Shown one piece after another: positions 42,501-53,603 of a DNA stretch of 64,000 nucleotides. The DNA is from Type-B symbiont of Plautia stali (lineage in GTDB: Bacteria; Pseudomonadota; Gammaproteobacteria; Enterobacterales; Enterobacteriaceae), in assembly GCA_001485295.1 (NCBI GenBank), contig BBOA01000002.1, forward strand, positions 248,001-312,000, in the 5' to 3' direction. The notes below the pieces were generated by a model, which saw nothing but the letters and a program-made list of their open reading frames with translations, was not told the origin of the DNA and searched no databases. The first letter of the stretch is position 1. Each line of letters opens with the position of its first letter. Position numbers and translations under genes: made by a program.

Positions 42501-43996
42501 TTAATCCGAAGGCGATGATTTCGGTGAAGCTGGTCTCCGAGCCAGGCGTCGGTACCATCGCCACCGGCGTGGCGAAAGCCTATGCCGACCTGATCACTAT
42601 CGCCGGCTATGATGGTGGCACCGGCGCCAGCCCGCTTAGCTCGGTGAAGTATGCAGGCTGTCCCTGGGAGCTGGGCCTGGTGGAAACCCAGCAAGCGCTG
42701 GTCTCCAACGGTCTGCGTCATAAGATCCGTCTGCAGGTAGACGGTGGCCTGAAAACCGGCCGCGATATCATTAAAGCGGCGATCCTCGGCGCGGAAAGCT
42801 TCGGCTTCGGCACCGGCCCTATGGTCGCGCTGGGCTGTAAATATCTGCGTATCTGTCACCTCAACAACTGCGCGACCGGCGTGGCGACCCAAGATGACAA
42901 GCTGCGTAAGAACCACTATCACGGCCTGCCGTTCAAAGTGACCAATTACTTTGAATTTATCGCCCTTGAAACCCGCAAGCTGATGGCGAGCCTAGGCGTG
43001 AAGCGTTTAACGGATCTGATCGGCCGCACCGAGCTGCTGAAAGAGCTGGACGGCTTCACCGCCAAGCAGCAGAACCTAGATCTCTCGGCGCTGCTGAAAA
43101 CCGCGACGCCGATGCCGGGCAAAGCGTTGCACTGCACCGAAGGCAGCAATCCGCCGTTCGACAAAGGCGAGCTGAACAAAACGCTGCATGACCAAGCGAT
43201 GCCGTTTGTCGAAGCGCGACAGAGCAAGACCTTTTACTTCGACATTCGCAACACCGACCGCTCGGTAGGCGCGATGCTCTCTGGCGCGATCGCGGCCATC
43301 CACGGCAATCAGGGGCTAGCGGCGAACCCGATCCGCGCGCACTTCTCCGGCACCGCCGGGCAGAGCTTTGGCGTCTGGAACGCGGGCGGCGTCGAGCTGA
43401 CGCTGACCGGCGACGCCAACGACTATGTCGGCAAAGGAATGGCTGGCGGCATTCTAGCGATCCGTCCGCCGGTTGGCTCTGCGTTCCGCAGCCATGAAGC
43501 GACCATCGCAGGCAATACCTGCCTCTACGGCGCGACGGGCGGCAAATTGTTCGCCGCCGGCCGTACGGGCGAGCGTTTCGCGGTGCGCAACTCAGGCGCC
43601 ATTACCGTGATAGAGGGGATCGGCGATAACGGATGTGAGTATATGACCGGTGGCATCGTCTGCGTGCTGGGTCGCACCGGCGTGAACTTCGGCGCAGGCA
43701 TGACGGGCGGCTTCGCCTACGTGCTGGACGAAGACGGCGAGTTCTTCAAGCGCATCAACCCGGAGCTGGTGGAGGTGCTGAACGTCGACGGGCTAGCGAT
43801 CCACGAAGAGCATCTGCGCGGTTTGATCACCGAGCATGTGCAGCATACCGGCTCCAGCCGCGGCGAAGAGATCCTCGCCAACTGGCCGCTATGGTCGTCG
43901 CGCTTCGCCCTAGTTAAACCCAAGTCCAGCGATGTTAAGGCGTTGTTGGGTCACCGCAGTCGTTCCGCAGCCGAGCTGCACGTGCAGGCACAGTAA
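39527..43996 (+). CDS. gltB: Glutamate synthase (NADPH) large subunit
   Basis: GltB makes glutamate from glutamine and 2-oxoglutarate. About 1489 residues: class II glutaminase domain whose nucleophile Cys is exposed after cleavage (KDNCGFGLIAHLEG), the central domain, the FMN-binding synthase domain (AGYDGGTGASPLSS), the 3Fe-4S cysteines (LGCKYLRICHLNNCATG) and the C-terminal beta-helix (GGVELTLTGDANDYVGKGMA). The start at 39527 (MLYDKSLEK) is chosen because a strong GGGAGG lies 9 bases upstream; the frame opens 32 codons earlier without family similarity. Intact. Confidence 0.96.
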   Translation: MLYDKSLEKDNCGFGLIAHLEGEPSHKVVRIAIHALARMQHRGAILADGKSGDGCGLLLQKPDRFFRVVAEEKGWRLAKNYAVGMLFLSHDEEEAQASRRIVEEEVVHETLSVVGWRDVLVNQDVLGEIALSSMPRIQQLFINAPAGWRPRDMERRLYMARRRAEKRMEQSDDKASYICSFSNQVNIYKGLCMPADLPRFYLDLADLRLESAICLFHQRFSTNTVPRWPLAQPFRYMAHNGEINTIAGNRQWARARAYKFNTPLISDLQNAGPFVNETGSDSSSMDNMLELFLNGGMDLVRAMRLLVPPAWQNNPDMDPELRAFFDFNSMHMEPWDGPAGIVMSDGRYAACNLDRNGLRPARYVITKDKLITCASEMGIWDYQPDEVVEKGRVGPGELMVIDTRIGRILHSAQTDHDLKSRHPYKEWMEKNVKRLVPFEDLPADQVGSRELNDPLLATYQKQFGYSSEELDTIIRVLGENGQEAVGSMGDDTPFAVLSSRPRIIYDYFRQQFAQVTNPPIDPLRENHVMSLATSIGREMNVFCETEGLAHRVSFKSPILLWSDFNQLTTLEGEYYRADTLACTFDPATQTLEQAMHALCDEAERMVRNGTVLLVLSDRAISESCLPVPAPMIVGAVQTRLVEKSLRCDANIIVETASARDPHHFAVLLGFGATAIYPYLAYDSLAKMVHSNVIEKDYRAVMLNYRNGINKGLYKIMSKMGISTIASYRCSKLFEVVGLHADVSSLCFQGAVSRISGANFADFQQDLTNLAKRAWLQRKPLDQGGLLKYVHGGEYHAYNPDVVETLQRAVESGRYSDYQAYAKLVNERPVATLRDLLELQPSAESIHIDDVEPASELFKRFDTAAMSIGALSPEVHEALAEAMNSLGGYSNSGEGGEDPARYGTNKVSRIKQVASGRFGVTPAYLANADVIQIKVAQGAKPGEGGQLPGEKVTPYIAKLRYSVPGVTLISPPPHHDIYSIEDLAQLIFDLKQVNPKAMISVKLVSEPGVGTIATGVAKAYADLITIAGYDGGTGASPLSSVKYAGCPWELGLVETQQALVSNGLRHKIRLQVDGGLKTGRDIIKAAILGAESFGFGTGPMVALGCKYLRICHLNNCATGVATQDDKLRKNHYHGLPFKVTNYFEFIALETRKLMASLGVKRLTDLIGRTELLKELDGFTAKQQNLDLSALLKTATPMPGKALHCTEGSNPPFDKGELNKTLHDQAMPFVEARQSKTFYFDIRNTDRSVGAMLSGAIAAIHGNQGLAANPIRAHFSGTAGQSFGVWNAGGVELTLTGDANDYVGKGMAGGILAIRPPVGSAFRSHEATIAGNTCLYGATGGKLFAAGRTGERFAVRNSGAITVIEGIGDNGCEYMTGGIVCVLGRTGVNFGAGMTGGFAYVLDEDGEFFKRINPELVEVLNVDGLAIHEEHLRGLITEHVQHTGSSRGEEILANWPLWSSRFALVKPKSSDVKALLGHRSRSAAELHVQAQ

Positions 43997-44041
43997 TAGT
44001 TCGTCCCGTCTGGCGCCGCGTGCCGGACGGGATAGCCGTAA

Positions 44042-45469
<1,428 letters not shown>

Positions 45470-45484
45470 GATTTGCGCAGTAAT

Positions 45485-45516
45485 AAAAAGCCCGCTATCG
45501 CAGCCGGCTTTTTTTA
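45485..45516. terminator. Terminator between gltD and sspB
   Basis: The hairpin AGCCCGCT/AGCCGGCT with A-run and T-run flanks lies between converging genes. Confidence 0.7.
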
Positions 45517-45520
45517 TGGG

Positions 45521-45934
45521 TTATTTCACCACACGCAGCGACGGGCGATGGCCGCGCGGCGGCGGATCGACTGGCGCCTCTTCCGCGCTCTGCGTGCTCA
45601 GCTCATAGGCTGGCTCCGGCTCGAACATGGTGCCCACGCCGTTTTCACGCGCGTAGATCGCCAGGATAGAGGCCATCGGCACGGACACCTGACGCGGCAC
45701 GCCGCCGAAACGCGCGTTGAAGCGCACTTCGTCATTGCCCAGTTCCAAGTTGCCAACCGCGCGCGGCGCGATGTTCAGCACAATCTGACCGGCGCGCGCG
45801 TACTCCAGCGGCACCTGCACGCCCTGCAGATTAATGTCGACCACCAGGTGCGGCGTCAGCTGGTTGTCGAGCAGCCAGTCGTAGAAGGCGCGCAGCAAGT
45901 AAGGACGACGGGCTGAGAGTTGCGACATTTCCAT
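45521..45934 (-). CDS. sspB: ClpXP adaptor SspB with short linker
   Basis: SspB tethers ssrA-tagged proteins and RseA to ClpXP. 137 residues, against 165 in E. coli. The substrate-binding domain is complete (RRPYLLRAFYDWLLDNQLTP, NDEVRFNARFGG) and the C-terminal ClpX-binding peptide is kept (PSLRVVK). The missing ~28 residues are all in the flexible acidic linker, a tolerated variation. It follows sspA by 3 bases. Confidence 0.94.
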   Translation of the reverse strand: MEMSQLSARRPYLLRAFYDWLLDNQLTPHLVVDINLQGVQVPLEYARAGQIVLNIAPRAVGNLELGNDEVRFNARFGGVPRQVSVPMASILAIYARENGVGTMFEPEPAYELSTQSAEEAPVDPPPRGHRPSLRVVK

Positions 45935-45937
45935 AGC

Positions 45938-46579
45938 TCAGCCTCGGGCTTGCAATCGCATTTCGCGTTCCGCTTCCGTCAGCGAAGCGAGGAAAGAGTC
46001 ACGCTCGAATACGCGATTCATATAGCCTTTCAGTTCTTTCGAACTGGCGCTTGCCAAGTCGATGCCCATCGACGACAGACGCCACAGCAGCGGCGCCAGA
46101 TAGCAGTCCACCAAGCTGAACTCTTCGCTTATAAAGAACGGCGTGTGTATAAACAGCGGCGCGATCGCCAGCAGCTCTTCGCGCAGCTGTTTGCGCGCAG
46201 CGTCAGCTTCCTGACCGCTGCTCTTTTCAAGAGTGTGCATCAGGCTGTACCAGTCCTGCTCGATGCGGTGCATCATCAGACGGCTTTCGCCGCGCGCGAC
46301 CGGATAGACCGGCATCAGCGGCGGGTGCGGGAAGCGCTCGTCGAGATACTCCATGATTATGCGGGATTCATACAGCGTCAGTTCACGATCTACCAGCGTC
46401 GGCACAGTGCGATACGGGTTGAGGTCAATCAGATCCTGCGGCAGGTTATCCATTTCGACCTGCTCGATCTCCACACTCACACCTTTTTCAGCCAGTACGA
46501 TGCGTACCTGATGGCTGAAAATGTCAGTGGGACCAGAAAACAGCGTCATTACCGAACGTTTGTTGGCAGCGACAGCCAT
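45938..46579 (-). CDS. sspA: Stringent starvation protein A
   Basis: SspA is a glutathione-S-transferase-fold RNA polymerase-associated regulator of stationary-phase acid tolerance. The 213-residue product has the thioredoxin-like N-domain (MAVAANKRSVMTLFSGP, YRTVPTLVDRELTLYESRII) and the helical C-domain (EFSLVDCYLAPLLWRL). The ATG at 46577-46579 is the family start, four codons inside the open frame. Intact. Confidence 0.95.
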   Translation of the reverse strand: MAVAANKRSVMTLFSGPTDIFSHQVRIVLAEKGVSVEIEQVEMDNLPQDLIDLNPYRTVPTLVDRELTLYESRIIMEYLDERFPHPPLMPVYPVARGESRLMMHRIEQDWYSLMHTLEKSSGQEADAARKQLREELLAIAPLFIHTPFFISEEFSLVDCYLAPLLWRLSSMGIDLASASSKELKGYMNRVFERDSFLASLTEAEREMRLQARG

Positions 46580-46906
46580 GAAAACCTCCAAGTTTGTTCA
46601 CAAAAAGTTACTGCGAATAGCCAACCACGCGGCGACTCACCTGCTCAATCGTTTCGCTCACAGCCTGCGCTAGCGTCGTTGCTCTGACATCCTGACAGAG
46701 AAGCGGCATCGTACGCCGACTTATGGGTGCAAAGTGATACAGAGTCTACCAGATTTTGGGCAGCTTGTGAGCGGGGATTCGAGATTTGCGGGGGTTTTGC
46801 GAGCAGTACAGAGAATTTACGCGCCTTGCGGCGCGCTGAGCGAGAAAATAAAAAACCCGCTTCGGCGGGTTTTTCGTGCCAGTCGCAGCAGCCAAGCCGC
46901 AAACAA
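46580..46906. other. sspA-rpsI intergenic region
   Basis: About 330 bases holding the sspA upstream region (no convincing promoter picked by eye) and the rpsI terminator. No coding frame with recognisable content. Confidence 0.5.
46849..46875 (-). terminator. Terminator after rpsI
   Basis: ACCCGC, TTCG loop, GCGGGT stem with A- and T-runs, placed after the rplM-rpsI operon. Confidence 0.85.
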
Positions 46907-47302
<396 letters not shown>

Positions 47303-47313
47303 CTATGTCCCGA

Positions 47314-47766
<453 letters not shown>

Positions 47767-47970
47767 TCACGTTGGTGAAAACTCAAACGCTTAAGTAAAC
47801 GTTTGAGTCTCACACGACCATTCTGACCAGCAAGCCCACCCCTTCGAATAGAGTTACTGGAACACAATGGATTCGAGAAATAAATCCAGTTTCTGTAACG
47901 TGGGGTCGCAAGACTATAGAGAAGTCGATTGCAAAAATCGAACCCTATTTGATCTTTTTCTTGCGCGCTC

Positions 47971-49098
47971 TTAAGGCAGATGCGGCAGACGCAGATACTC
48001 CTCGCTCTGCATCTCCTGCAGGCGCGATAGGCAGCGCTGGTACTCGAATTTCAGCCGCGTGCCTTGGTAGATTTCGAACAGCGAGGCTTCCGCCGCGACC
48101 ACCAGTTTGACGTGGTGCTCATAGAACTCATCCACCAGCGCGAGAAAGCGCCGCGCCTGATCTTCGGTTTTGTAAATCATCACCGGCACGTCGCAGAGCA
48201 GCACGCTGTGAAAGCGGCGCGACAACTCGATATAGTCGTGCTGACTACGTCCTTCCCCGCACAAGGTCAGGAAGTCGATAGCCAGCACCCCTTCGCTGAC
48301 CCCCAGCGTCGCCATCTGGCGATGGTTGATCTCCAGCACCGGCGCATCGTCGCGCGCGCTGCCCGCCAGCACCTTGAACATACGCTCCATTTCGGCGTGC
48401 GTCGCCTCGTTGAGCGGCGCGTTCCACAGGTGCGCCGAGGTCAGGGGGCGCAGCCGATAGTCGATGCCGGCGTCGACGTTCATCACGTCGCAGTGCTGTT
48501 TAATCTGCTCGATAGCCGGCAAAAAGCGCGCGCGCTGCAGTCCGTTGCGGTAGAGCTCGTCTGGCAGAATATTCGAGGTCACCACCAGCGTGATGCCGCG
48601 CGCGAACAGCGCCTCCATCAGGGTGCCGAGCAGCATGGCGTCGGTAATGTCGGAAACGAAAAACTCGTCGAAGCAGAGAATGTCCGTTTCCGCTTTGAAA
48701 CGGTCGGCGATGGTCAGCAGCGGATCGCTCTGGCCCTGCAGCTGAATCAGCTCTTCATGCACACGCAGCATAAAGCGATGGAAATGGAAACGCAGCTTGC
48801 GGTCGCTAGGAATAGACTGAAAAAACAAGTCCATGACCCAAGTTTTGCCGCGTCCCACGCCGCCCCACATATAGAGGCCGCGCACCGGCGCCCGCGCCTC
48901 GGATTTCTCTTTGCCCATCAGTCGTGACAGGCGGCCGAACAAACCTTTGCCGCTAGCGGACGGCTCGTGCTGACTCACAATCAGTGCCCGCTGAACGGCG
49001 TCCAAGCGGGTGATGGCGTCACGTTGTACATCATCGGGTTTAAAGTCGTCCTGCGACAGCTTCTGCTCATAGCGTGCAAGCAGAGATGAGGTTTGCAT
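47971..49098 (-). CDS. zapE: Cell division ATPase ZapE
   Basis: ZapE is an AFG1-family ATPase that associates with the Z-ring under stress. The 375-residue protein has Walker A GGVGRGKTW (about residue 78), Walker B ILCFDEFFVSD, and conserved VDAGIDYRLR and KLKFEYQ-type C-terminal residues (RLKFEYQRCLSRLQEMQ). Divergent from zapG. Intact. Confidence 0.95.
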   Translation of the reverse strand: MQTSSLLARYEQKLSQDDFKPDDVQRDAITRLDAVQRALIVSQHEPSASGKGLFGRLSRLMGKEKSEARAPVRGLYMWGGVGRGKTWVMDLFFQSIPSDRKLRFHFHRFMLRVHEELIQLQGQSDPLLTIADRFKAETDILCFDEFFVSDITDAMLLGTLMEALFARGITLVVTSNILPDELYRNGLQRARFLPAIEQIKQHCDVMNVDAGIDYRLRPLTSAHLWNAPLNEATHAEMERMFKVLAGSARDDAPVLEINHRQMATLGVSEGVLAIDFLTLCGEGRSQHDYIELSRRFHSVLLCDVPVMIYKTEDQARRFLALVDEFYEHHVKLVVAAEASLFEIYQGTRLKFEYQRCLSRLQEMQSEEYLRLPHLP

Positions 49099-49273
49099 GG
49101 TTCTCTCAGAATTCCTGAAAAGTTCCTATTCACAGTTCGGTTGATGAAAAAAAGACCATCCTATACTAAGTCATGCCGCCTCAGAGTTCCACATCCATAA
49201 GATTAACGGGTATAGTGACTACTATTGAAATGGTGGATGCCCTACAAACAACGGAAATTACATGGGAGTCATT

Positions 49274-49669
49274 ATGACTTGGGAATATGGGCTAATTGGT
49301 TTGGTAATTGGCATTATTGTCGGCGCAGTTGCCATGCGTTTCGGTAACAAAAACCGGCGCGAGCTGCGCAGCATGCAGTACGAACTGGAAAAATCCAAAG
49401 CGGAACTGGCGGACTACTGTGAAGAGCTGACTAACCACTTCGCGCAGAGCATTGAGCTGCTGGACAATATGGCGCGCGACTACCGCCAGCTCTATCAGCA
49501 TATGGCGAAAGGATCGAACGATCTGCTACCGAACCTGCCAAGCAGGAAAAATCCCTTCGCCTATCAGCTGACTGAAGCGGATAACGATCAAGCGCCAGTG
49601 CAGATCCCGCGCGACTACTCTGAAGGCGCTTCCGGCCTGCTGCGTGGTGAACGCCCTGCGCGCGACTAA
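49274..49669 (+). CDS. zapG: Cell envelope/division protein ZapG (YhcB)
   Basis: YhcB/ZapG is an inner-membrane protein linked to cell division and envelope synthesis. The 131-residue product has one N-terminal transmembrane helix (YGLIGLVIGIIVGAVAM), a coiled-coil region (residues about 30-85) and the conserved end PRDYSEGASGLL. The ATG at 49274 follows GGAG and gives the family start MTWEY; the ATG four codons upstream is rejected. Confidence 0.94.
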   Translation: MTWEYGLIGLVIGIIVGAVAMRFGNKNRRELRSMQYELEKSKAELADYCEELTNHFAQSIELLDNMARDYRQLYQHMAKGSNDLLPNLPSRKNPFAYQLTEADNDQAPVQIPRDYSEGASGLLRGERPARD

Positions 49670-49779
49670 CCTTATTGGGGCGTAATCCGGTTACGCCCTG
49701 TATTTTTGCGAGCCTAGGCACTGAATCAACTGTCACAGACGTTTACTCCCCCACTTTTCGCAGCGAGAGCGTTGTAGCA

Positions 49780-51141
49780 ATGAAAAAACAAGCACAACTG
49801 TTAAGAACATTAGCCTTGAGTATTGGGATGAGCCTTGCCGCAGTACCTGCAGCGGTGATGACCTTGCCCCCGCAGATTCAAGGCCAGCTATTACTTAGCC
49901 TAGCGCCGATGCTGGAAAAAGTGTTGCCGGCGGTGGTCAGCATCCACGTTGAGGGAACGGAAACTGCCAGCCAAGTGCAGGATATTTCCGAGCCGCTGAA
50001 ACGCTTCTTCGGCCAAGTGCCAAGCGGCGATCAGGCGCAGCCGTTCGAGGGCTTAGGCTCAGGCGTGATTATCGACGCCGCCAAAGGCTATATTCTTACC
50101 AACAATCACGTCGTCACCGGCGCGGATAAGATCCGCGTGCAGCTTGGCGACGGCAGCGAGTATGACGCGAAGCTGATCGGCTATGATGAGCAGACCGATA
50201 TCGCGCTGATTCAAGTGGAAGGCGCGAAGAATCTGACGCAGGTGAAAGTCGCCGACTCCGATAGGCTGAAAGTCGGCGACTTCGCCGTTGCAATCGGCAA
50301 CCCGTACGGGCTGGGCCAGGCCGCGACTTCCGGCATTATCTCCGCGCTGAGCCGTAGGGGACTGAATCTGGAAGGGCTGGAGAACTTTATCCAAACTGAC
50401 GCGGCGATTAACCGCGGCAACTCAGGCGGCGCGCTGGTCAACCTGAATGGCGAGCTGATCGGCATCAACACCGCAATTCTGGCGGCGAGCGGCGGCAATA
50501 TCGGCATCGGCTTCGCCATCCCCAGCGACATGGCGATGAACCTAGCGCTGCAGCTGATTAAATATGGCGAAGTGAAGCACAGCCATCTCGGCATTAAAGG
50601 CACCGAGATGACGGCGGATATCGCTAAAGCCTTCAACGTCGATACGCAGCGCGGCACTTTCGTTTCTGAAGTGCTGCCGCAGTCCGCCGCGCAGAAAGCT
50701 GGCGTGAAGTCGGGGGATATCATTATCTCGATCAATGACAAGCCAGTCACCAGCTTTGCTGAGCTGCGCGCGAAGGTGGGCACCACCGCGCCGGGCAAGA
50801 AAGTGGAGCTCGGCCTGCTGCGCGACGGAAAACCGCTTTTGGTTAAGGTGAAGCTGGAGCAGAGCACTACTAGCACGCAGCTGATGTCGCCGGCGCTGCA
50901 GGGCGCAAAGCTGAGCGACGGCGCGACCAAATCGGGCGATAAAGGCGTGAAGATCGACAGCATCGACAAAGGCACGGTAGCTGAACAGATCGGCCTGCAG
51001 AAAGATGATGTGATTGTCAGCATCAACAGCACGCACGTCACCAGCCTAGCCGAAATGCGCAAGGTACTGGAAGGCAAGCCGCCGGTGATGGCGCTGAATG
51101 TGGTGCGTGGCGGCGAGTCTATCTACCTGCTGCTGCGTTAA
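49780..51141 (+). CDS. degQ: Periplasmic serine endoprotease DegQ
   Basis: DegQ degrades misfolded periplasmic proteins. The 453-residue precursor has a signal peptide (LLRTLALSIGMSLAAVPAA), a trypsin-like domain with His in NNHVVTGADK, Asp in QTDIALIQ and Ser in NRGNSGGALVN, and two PDZ domains (GIKGTEMTADIAKAFNVDTQ; IDSIDKGTVAEQIGLQKDDV). The ATG at 49780 gives MKKQ and the signal peptide. Intact, in contrast to the neighbouring degS. Confidence 0.96.
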   Translation: MKKQAQLLRTLALSIGMSLAAVPAAVMTLPPQIQGQLLLSLAPMLEKVLPAVVSIHVEGTETASQVQDISEPLKRFFGQVPSGDQAQPFEGLGSGVIIDAAKGYILTNNHVVTGADKIRVQLGDGSEYDAKLIGYDEQTDIALIQVEGAKNLTQVKVADSDRLKVGDFAVAIGNPYGLGQAATSGIISALSRRGLNLEGLENFIQTDAAINRGNSGGALVNLNGELIGINTAILAASGGNIGIGFAIPSDMAMNLALQLIKYGEVKHSHLGIKGTEMTADIAKAFNVDTQRGTFVSEVLPQSAAQKAGVKSGDIIISINDKPVTSFAELRAKVGTTAPGKKVELGLLRDGKPLLVKVKLEQSTTSTQLMSPALQGAKLSDGATKSGDKGVKIDSIDKGTVAEQIGLQKDDVIVSINSTHVTSLAEMRKVLEGKPPVMALNVVRGGESIYLLLR

Positions 51142-51233
51142 TCCCCTCCGACAGGCGAACAACACAAGCCCGTGTTTGTTCGCCTTTCTCATGCTATCCT
51201 GCCCTGAGCTCCCTTCTAGCGTAAGTTAACACC

Positions 51234-52220
51234 ATGTTTATTAAACTTTTGCGTTCAGTGATGTTGGGCATGGTTATCGCGGGCATCTTGCTTGCGGCGC
51301 TGCCCGCACTGCGTTTAGGCGGCACCGGCGCCCTGCTCAACCATGACGACAGCGACGATAAAACGCCCTTCAGCTTTAACGCTGGCGTGCGTCGCGCTGT
51401 GCCCGCGGTGGTCAACGTCTACAACCGCAGCGCCCACGACAACAACCGCGGCATCAACACGCTCGGCTCCGGCGTCATCATGAACGCCAAAGGCTACATC
51501 CTGACCAACAAACATGTCATCAATAACGCCGATCAAATTATCGTCGCGCTGCAGAATGGCCGTTTTTTTGAGGCCAACTTGGTCGGCTCCGACACCATGA
51601 CCGATCTGGCGGTGCTGAAAATCACCACGTCTAGCCTGCCGGTAATCCTGATTAACCCGCATCGCGTGCCACATAGGGCATTAAGCGCCACTGGCCGCGT
51701 CGGGCTAAGCTCGTCGGGCCGTCAGAACTTCCTGTAGACCGACGCCTCGATCAACCAAGGCAACTCCTGCGGCGCGCTGATCAACTCGCTCGGCGAGCTG
51801 ATGGGCATCAACACCCTGACCTTCGATAAAAGCAACGACGGCGAGACGCCGGAAGGCATCGGCTTCGCCATCCCGACCGTGCTGGCGAGCAAGATTATGG
51901 ATAAGCTGATCCGCGACGGCTGCGTCATCCGCGGCTATATCGGCATCACCGGGCGCGAGCTGTCGGTGCTGCATAATCAGGGCAGCAGAATCGATCACGT
52001 TCAGGGCATTATCGTCAGCGTGGTAACGCCAAGCGGACCGGCGGAGAAAGCGGGCATTCAGGTGAATGACGTGCTATTGAGCGTGAACGGCAAACCGCCG
52101 CTCTCTGCGCAGGATACGATTGATCAGGTGGCGGAGATCCACCCAGGCTCAGTGATTCAGGTCGAGGTGCTGCGCAACGATCAGAAGCTGACGCTGCCGG
52201 TTACGATTCAGGAGTTTCCC
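51234..52220 (+). pseudogene. degS: Site-1 protease DegS, inactivated
   Basis: DegS senses unfolded porins and cleaves RseA to activate sigma-E. The N-terminal anchor (LLRSVMLGMVIAGILLAALP), the catalytic His region (LTNKHVINNAD) and the Asp region (MTDLAVLKI) are present. An in-frame deletion removes about 23 residues after HRVPH (E. coli IGDVVLAIGNPYNLG region); a TAG replaces the Gln of NFLQTDASIN (51735-51737); the active-site GNSGG reads GNSCG. The PDZ domain (GIQVNDVLLSVNGKPPLSAQ) is clean. The native stop is absent after TIQEFPDS, and the frame runs on to 52496. Confidence 0.92.
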
Positions 52221-52492
52221 GACAGCGGGAAGGAAATGATTTTGAGGACGGCGTGCGGTGCTTTCGCGGATGGTATAGCCCGACCGCAAAGACGCAAAAG
52301 ACGGCATCCCTGCCAGCTCGGCCCCACGATACGCAATTTATCCCTGAGGTGCGCCCGTTGCCGGGCCAACGCGATACGTTTTTCAAAAACGCTCTCGGCG
52401 CTTTTGCCCATGGCGCGGGATGCTTTGCTCTTCGGTCCATACCACCCGCTCCTCAGCTTTGGCGACCGTTTGCCCACAGCAAAAACCGTTGT
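52221..52492. other. Unrecognised block at a synteny breakpoint between degS and epmA
   Basis: degS is normally followed by the opposing mdh gene, and epmA belongs to a different part of the chromosome in E. coli. The ~270 bases between them lack any recognised gene yet stay open in several frames on both strands (plus 52253-52552, minus 52208-52477). It replaces the end of degS. It could be a dispersed repeat that mediated rearrangement; the sequence alone cannot tell. Confidence 0.45.
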
Positions 52493-53470
52493 TTAGCTGC
52501 GTTCCACCGGAAACGCGATCACTTCGCTCAGCGAATCCGCCTTCAGCGCTAGCATAATCAAACGATCCACGCCGAGCGCCACGCCGGAACAGGCCGGCAT
52601 GCCGTGCGTCAGCGCATCCAGCAGCAGGGTGTCGACCGGATGCTGCGGCAGCCCGCGCGCAGCGCGACGACGGTTGTCCTGCTCGAAGCGCTGACGCTGC
52701 TCGCGGCTGTCGGTCAGCTCGCGGAAGCCGTTAGCCAGCTCCACGCCTTTGTAGTAAACCTCGAAACGCTCCGCGACACGGTGATCCTCAGTGCTGATCT
52801 CCGCCAGCGCCGCCTGGCTGGCGGGAAAATCGTGGACAAAGGCCGGCTTGTCAATGCCGATTTTCGGCTCTACGCCCAGCATAAATAGCAGCATTAGCAG
52901 AGTATCGCGATCCTCTTCGCGGCTCACTAGCTCGCCCTCGCCCAGCTTTTCCGCCGCTTCGCGCAGCTGCGCTTTATCGGCCGACAGCGGGTCGAGATCG
53001 AGATAGCGAATAAACGCCTGCTGATAAGAGAGCGATTCCGCGCTGTCGCACTCTAGCACCTGCTGCAGCAGATCGTCCACCTCGTTCATCAAGCGGTGCA
53101 TATCGTAGTGCGGGCGATACCACTCCAGCATGGTGAACTCAGGATTGTGATGACGTCCCGCTTCTTCATTGCGGAAACAACGCCCCATCTGGTAAATCGG
53201 GCCGCTGCCCGCGGCCATCAGACGCTTCATATGGTATTCCGGGCTGGTTATCAGCCAGAGATCGCGTCCCTCGGTGACACTGGGGCCGACAAAATGCGTC
53301 TGGAATGGCACCAGATGAATATCGGTAACGGTCGCCTGGCTCATCGCCGGGGTATCTACCTCCAGCACTCCGCGATCGGCAAAGAAACGTCGAATTTCTG
53401 TAAGGATTTCGGCACGTTTCAACAAATTAGCAATAGGTGCGCTCGGCTGCCAGCTTGCCGTTTCGCTCAT
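52493..53470 (-). CDS. epmA: Elongation factor P (R)-beta-lysine ligase EpmA
   Basis: EpmA (PoxA/GenX) is a truncated lysyl-tRNA synthetase paralogue that attaches (R)-beta-lysine to Lys34 of EF-P. The 325-residue protein has class II motifs: motif 2 [20 protein letters not shown] and motif 3 [12 protein letters not shown]. The ATG at 53468-53470 gives the family start [13 protein letters not shown]; the open frame continues 20 codons upstream. Its substrate efp and partner epmB lie about 1.5 kb away, and all three are intact. Confidence 0.96.
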   Translation of the reverse strand: MSETASWQPSAPIANLLKRAEILTEIRRFFADRGVLEVDTPAMSQATVTDIHLVPFQTHFVGPSVTEGRDLWLITSPEYHMKRLMAAGSGPIYQMGRCFRNEEAGRHHNPEFTMLEWYRPHYDMHRLMNEVDDLLQQVLECDSAESLSYQQAFIRYLDLDPLSADKAQLREAAEKLGEGELVSREEDRDTLLMLLFMLGVEPKIGIDKPAFVHDFPASQAALAEISTEDHRVAERFEVYYKGVELANGFRELTDSREQRQRFEQDNRRRAARGLPQHPVDTLLLDALTHGMPACSGVALGVDRLIMLALKADSLSEVIAFPVERS

Positions 53471-53603
53471 GTTGGTGACTCCGTATACAAAGAAGGGTAG
53501 AAGTCTATCTGCATTGCCTGCGGTAAACAATTAGCCGCCTGAATCCAAGGAAAAATCGCAGCGACAATTATACTTAATCTGTTCAACCCACAAGGAATCG
53601 CTT

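Noticed and set aside
45521..45934. SspB as a truncated pseudogene because it is ~28 residues short
   Set aside because: The missing part is the variable acidic linker; the substrate domain and the ClpX-binding tail are both intact.
52208..52552. Overlapping frames at the breakpoint block as real proteins
   Set aside because: They overlap on both strands, have no recognised domain and extend into degS and epmA; a repeat or non-coding block is more likely.
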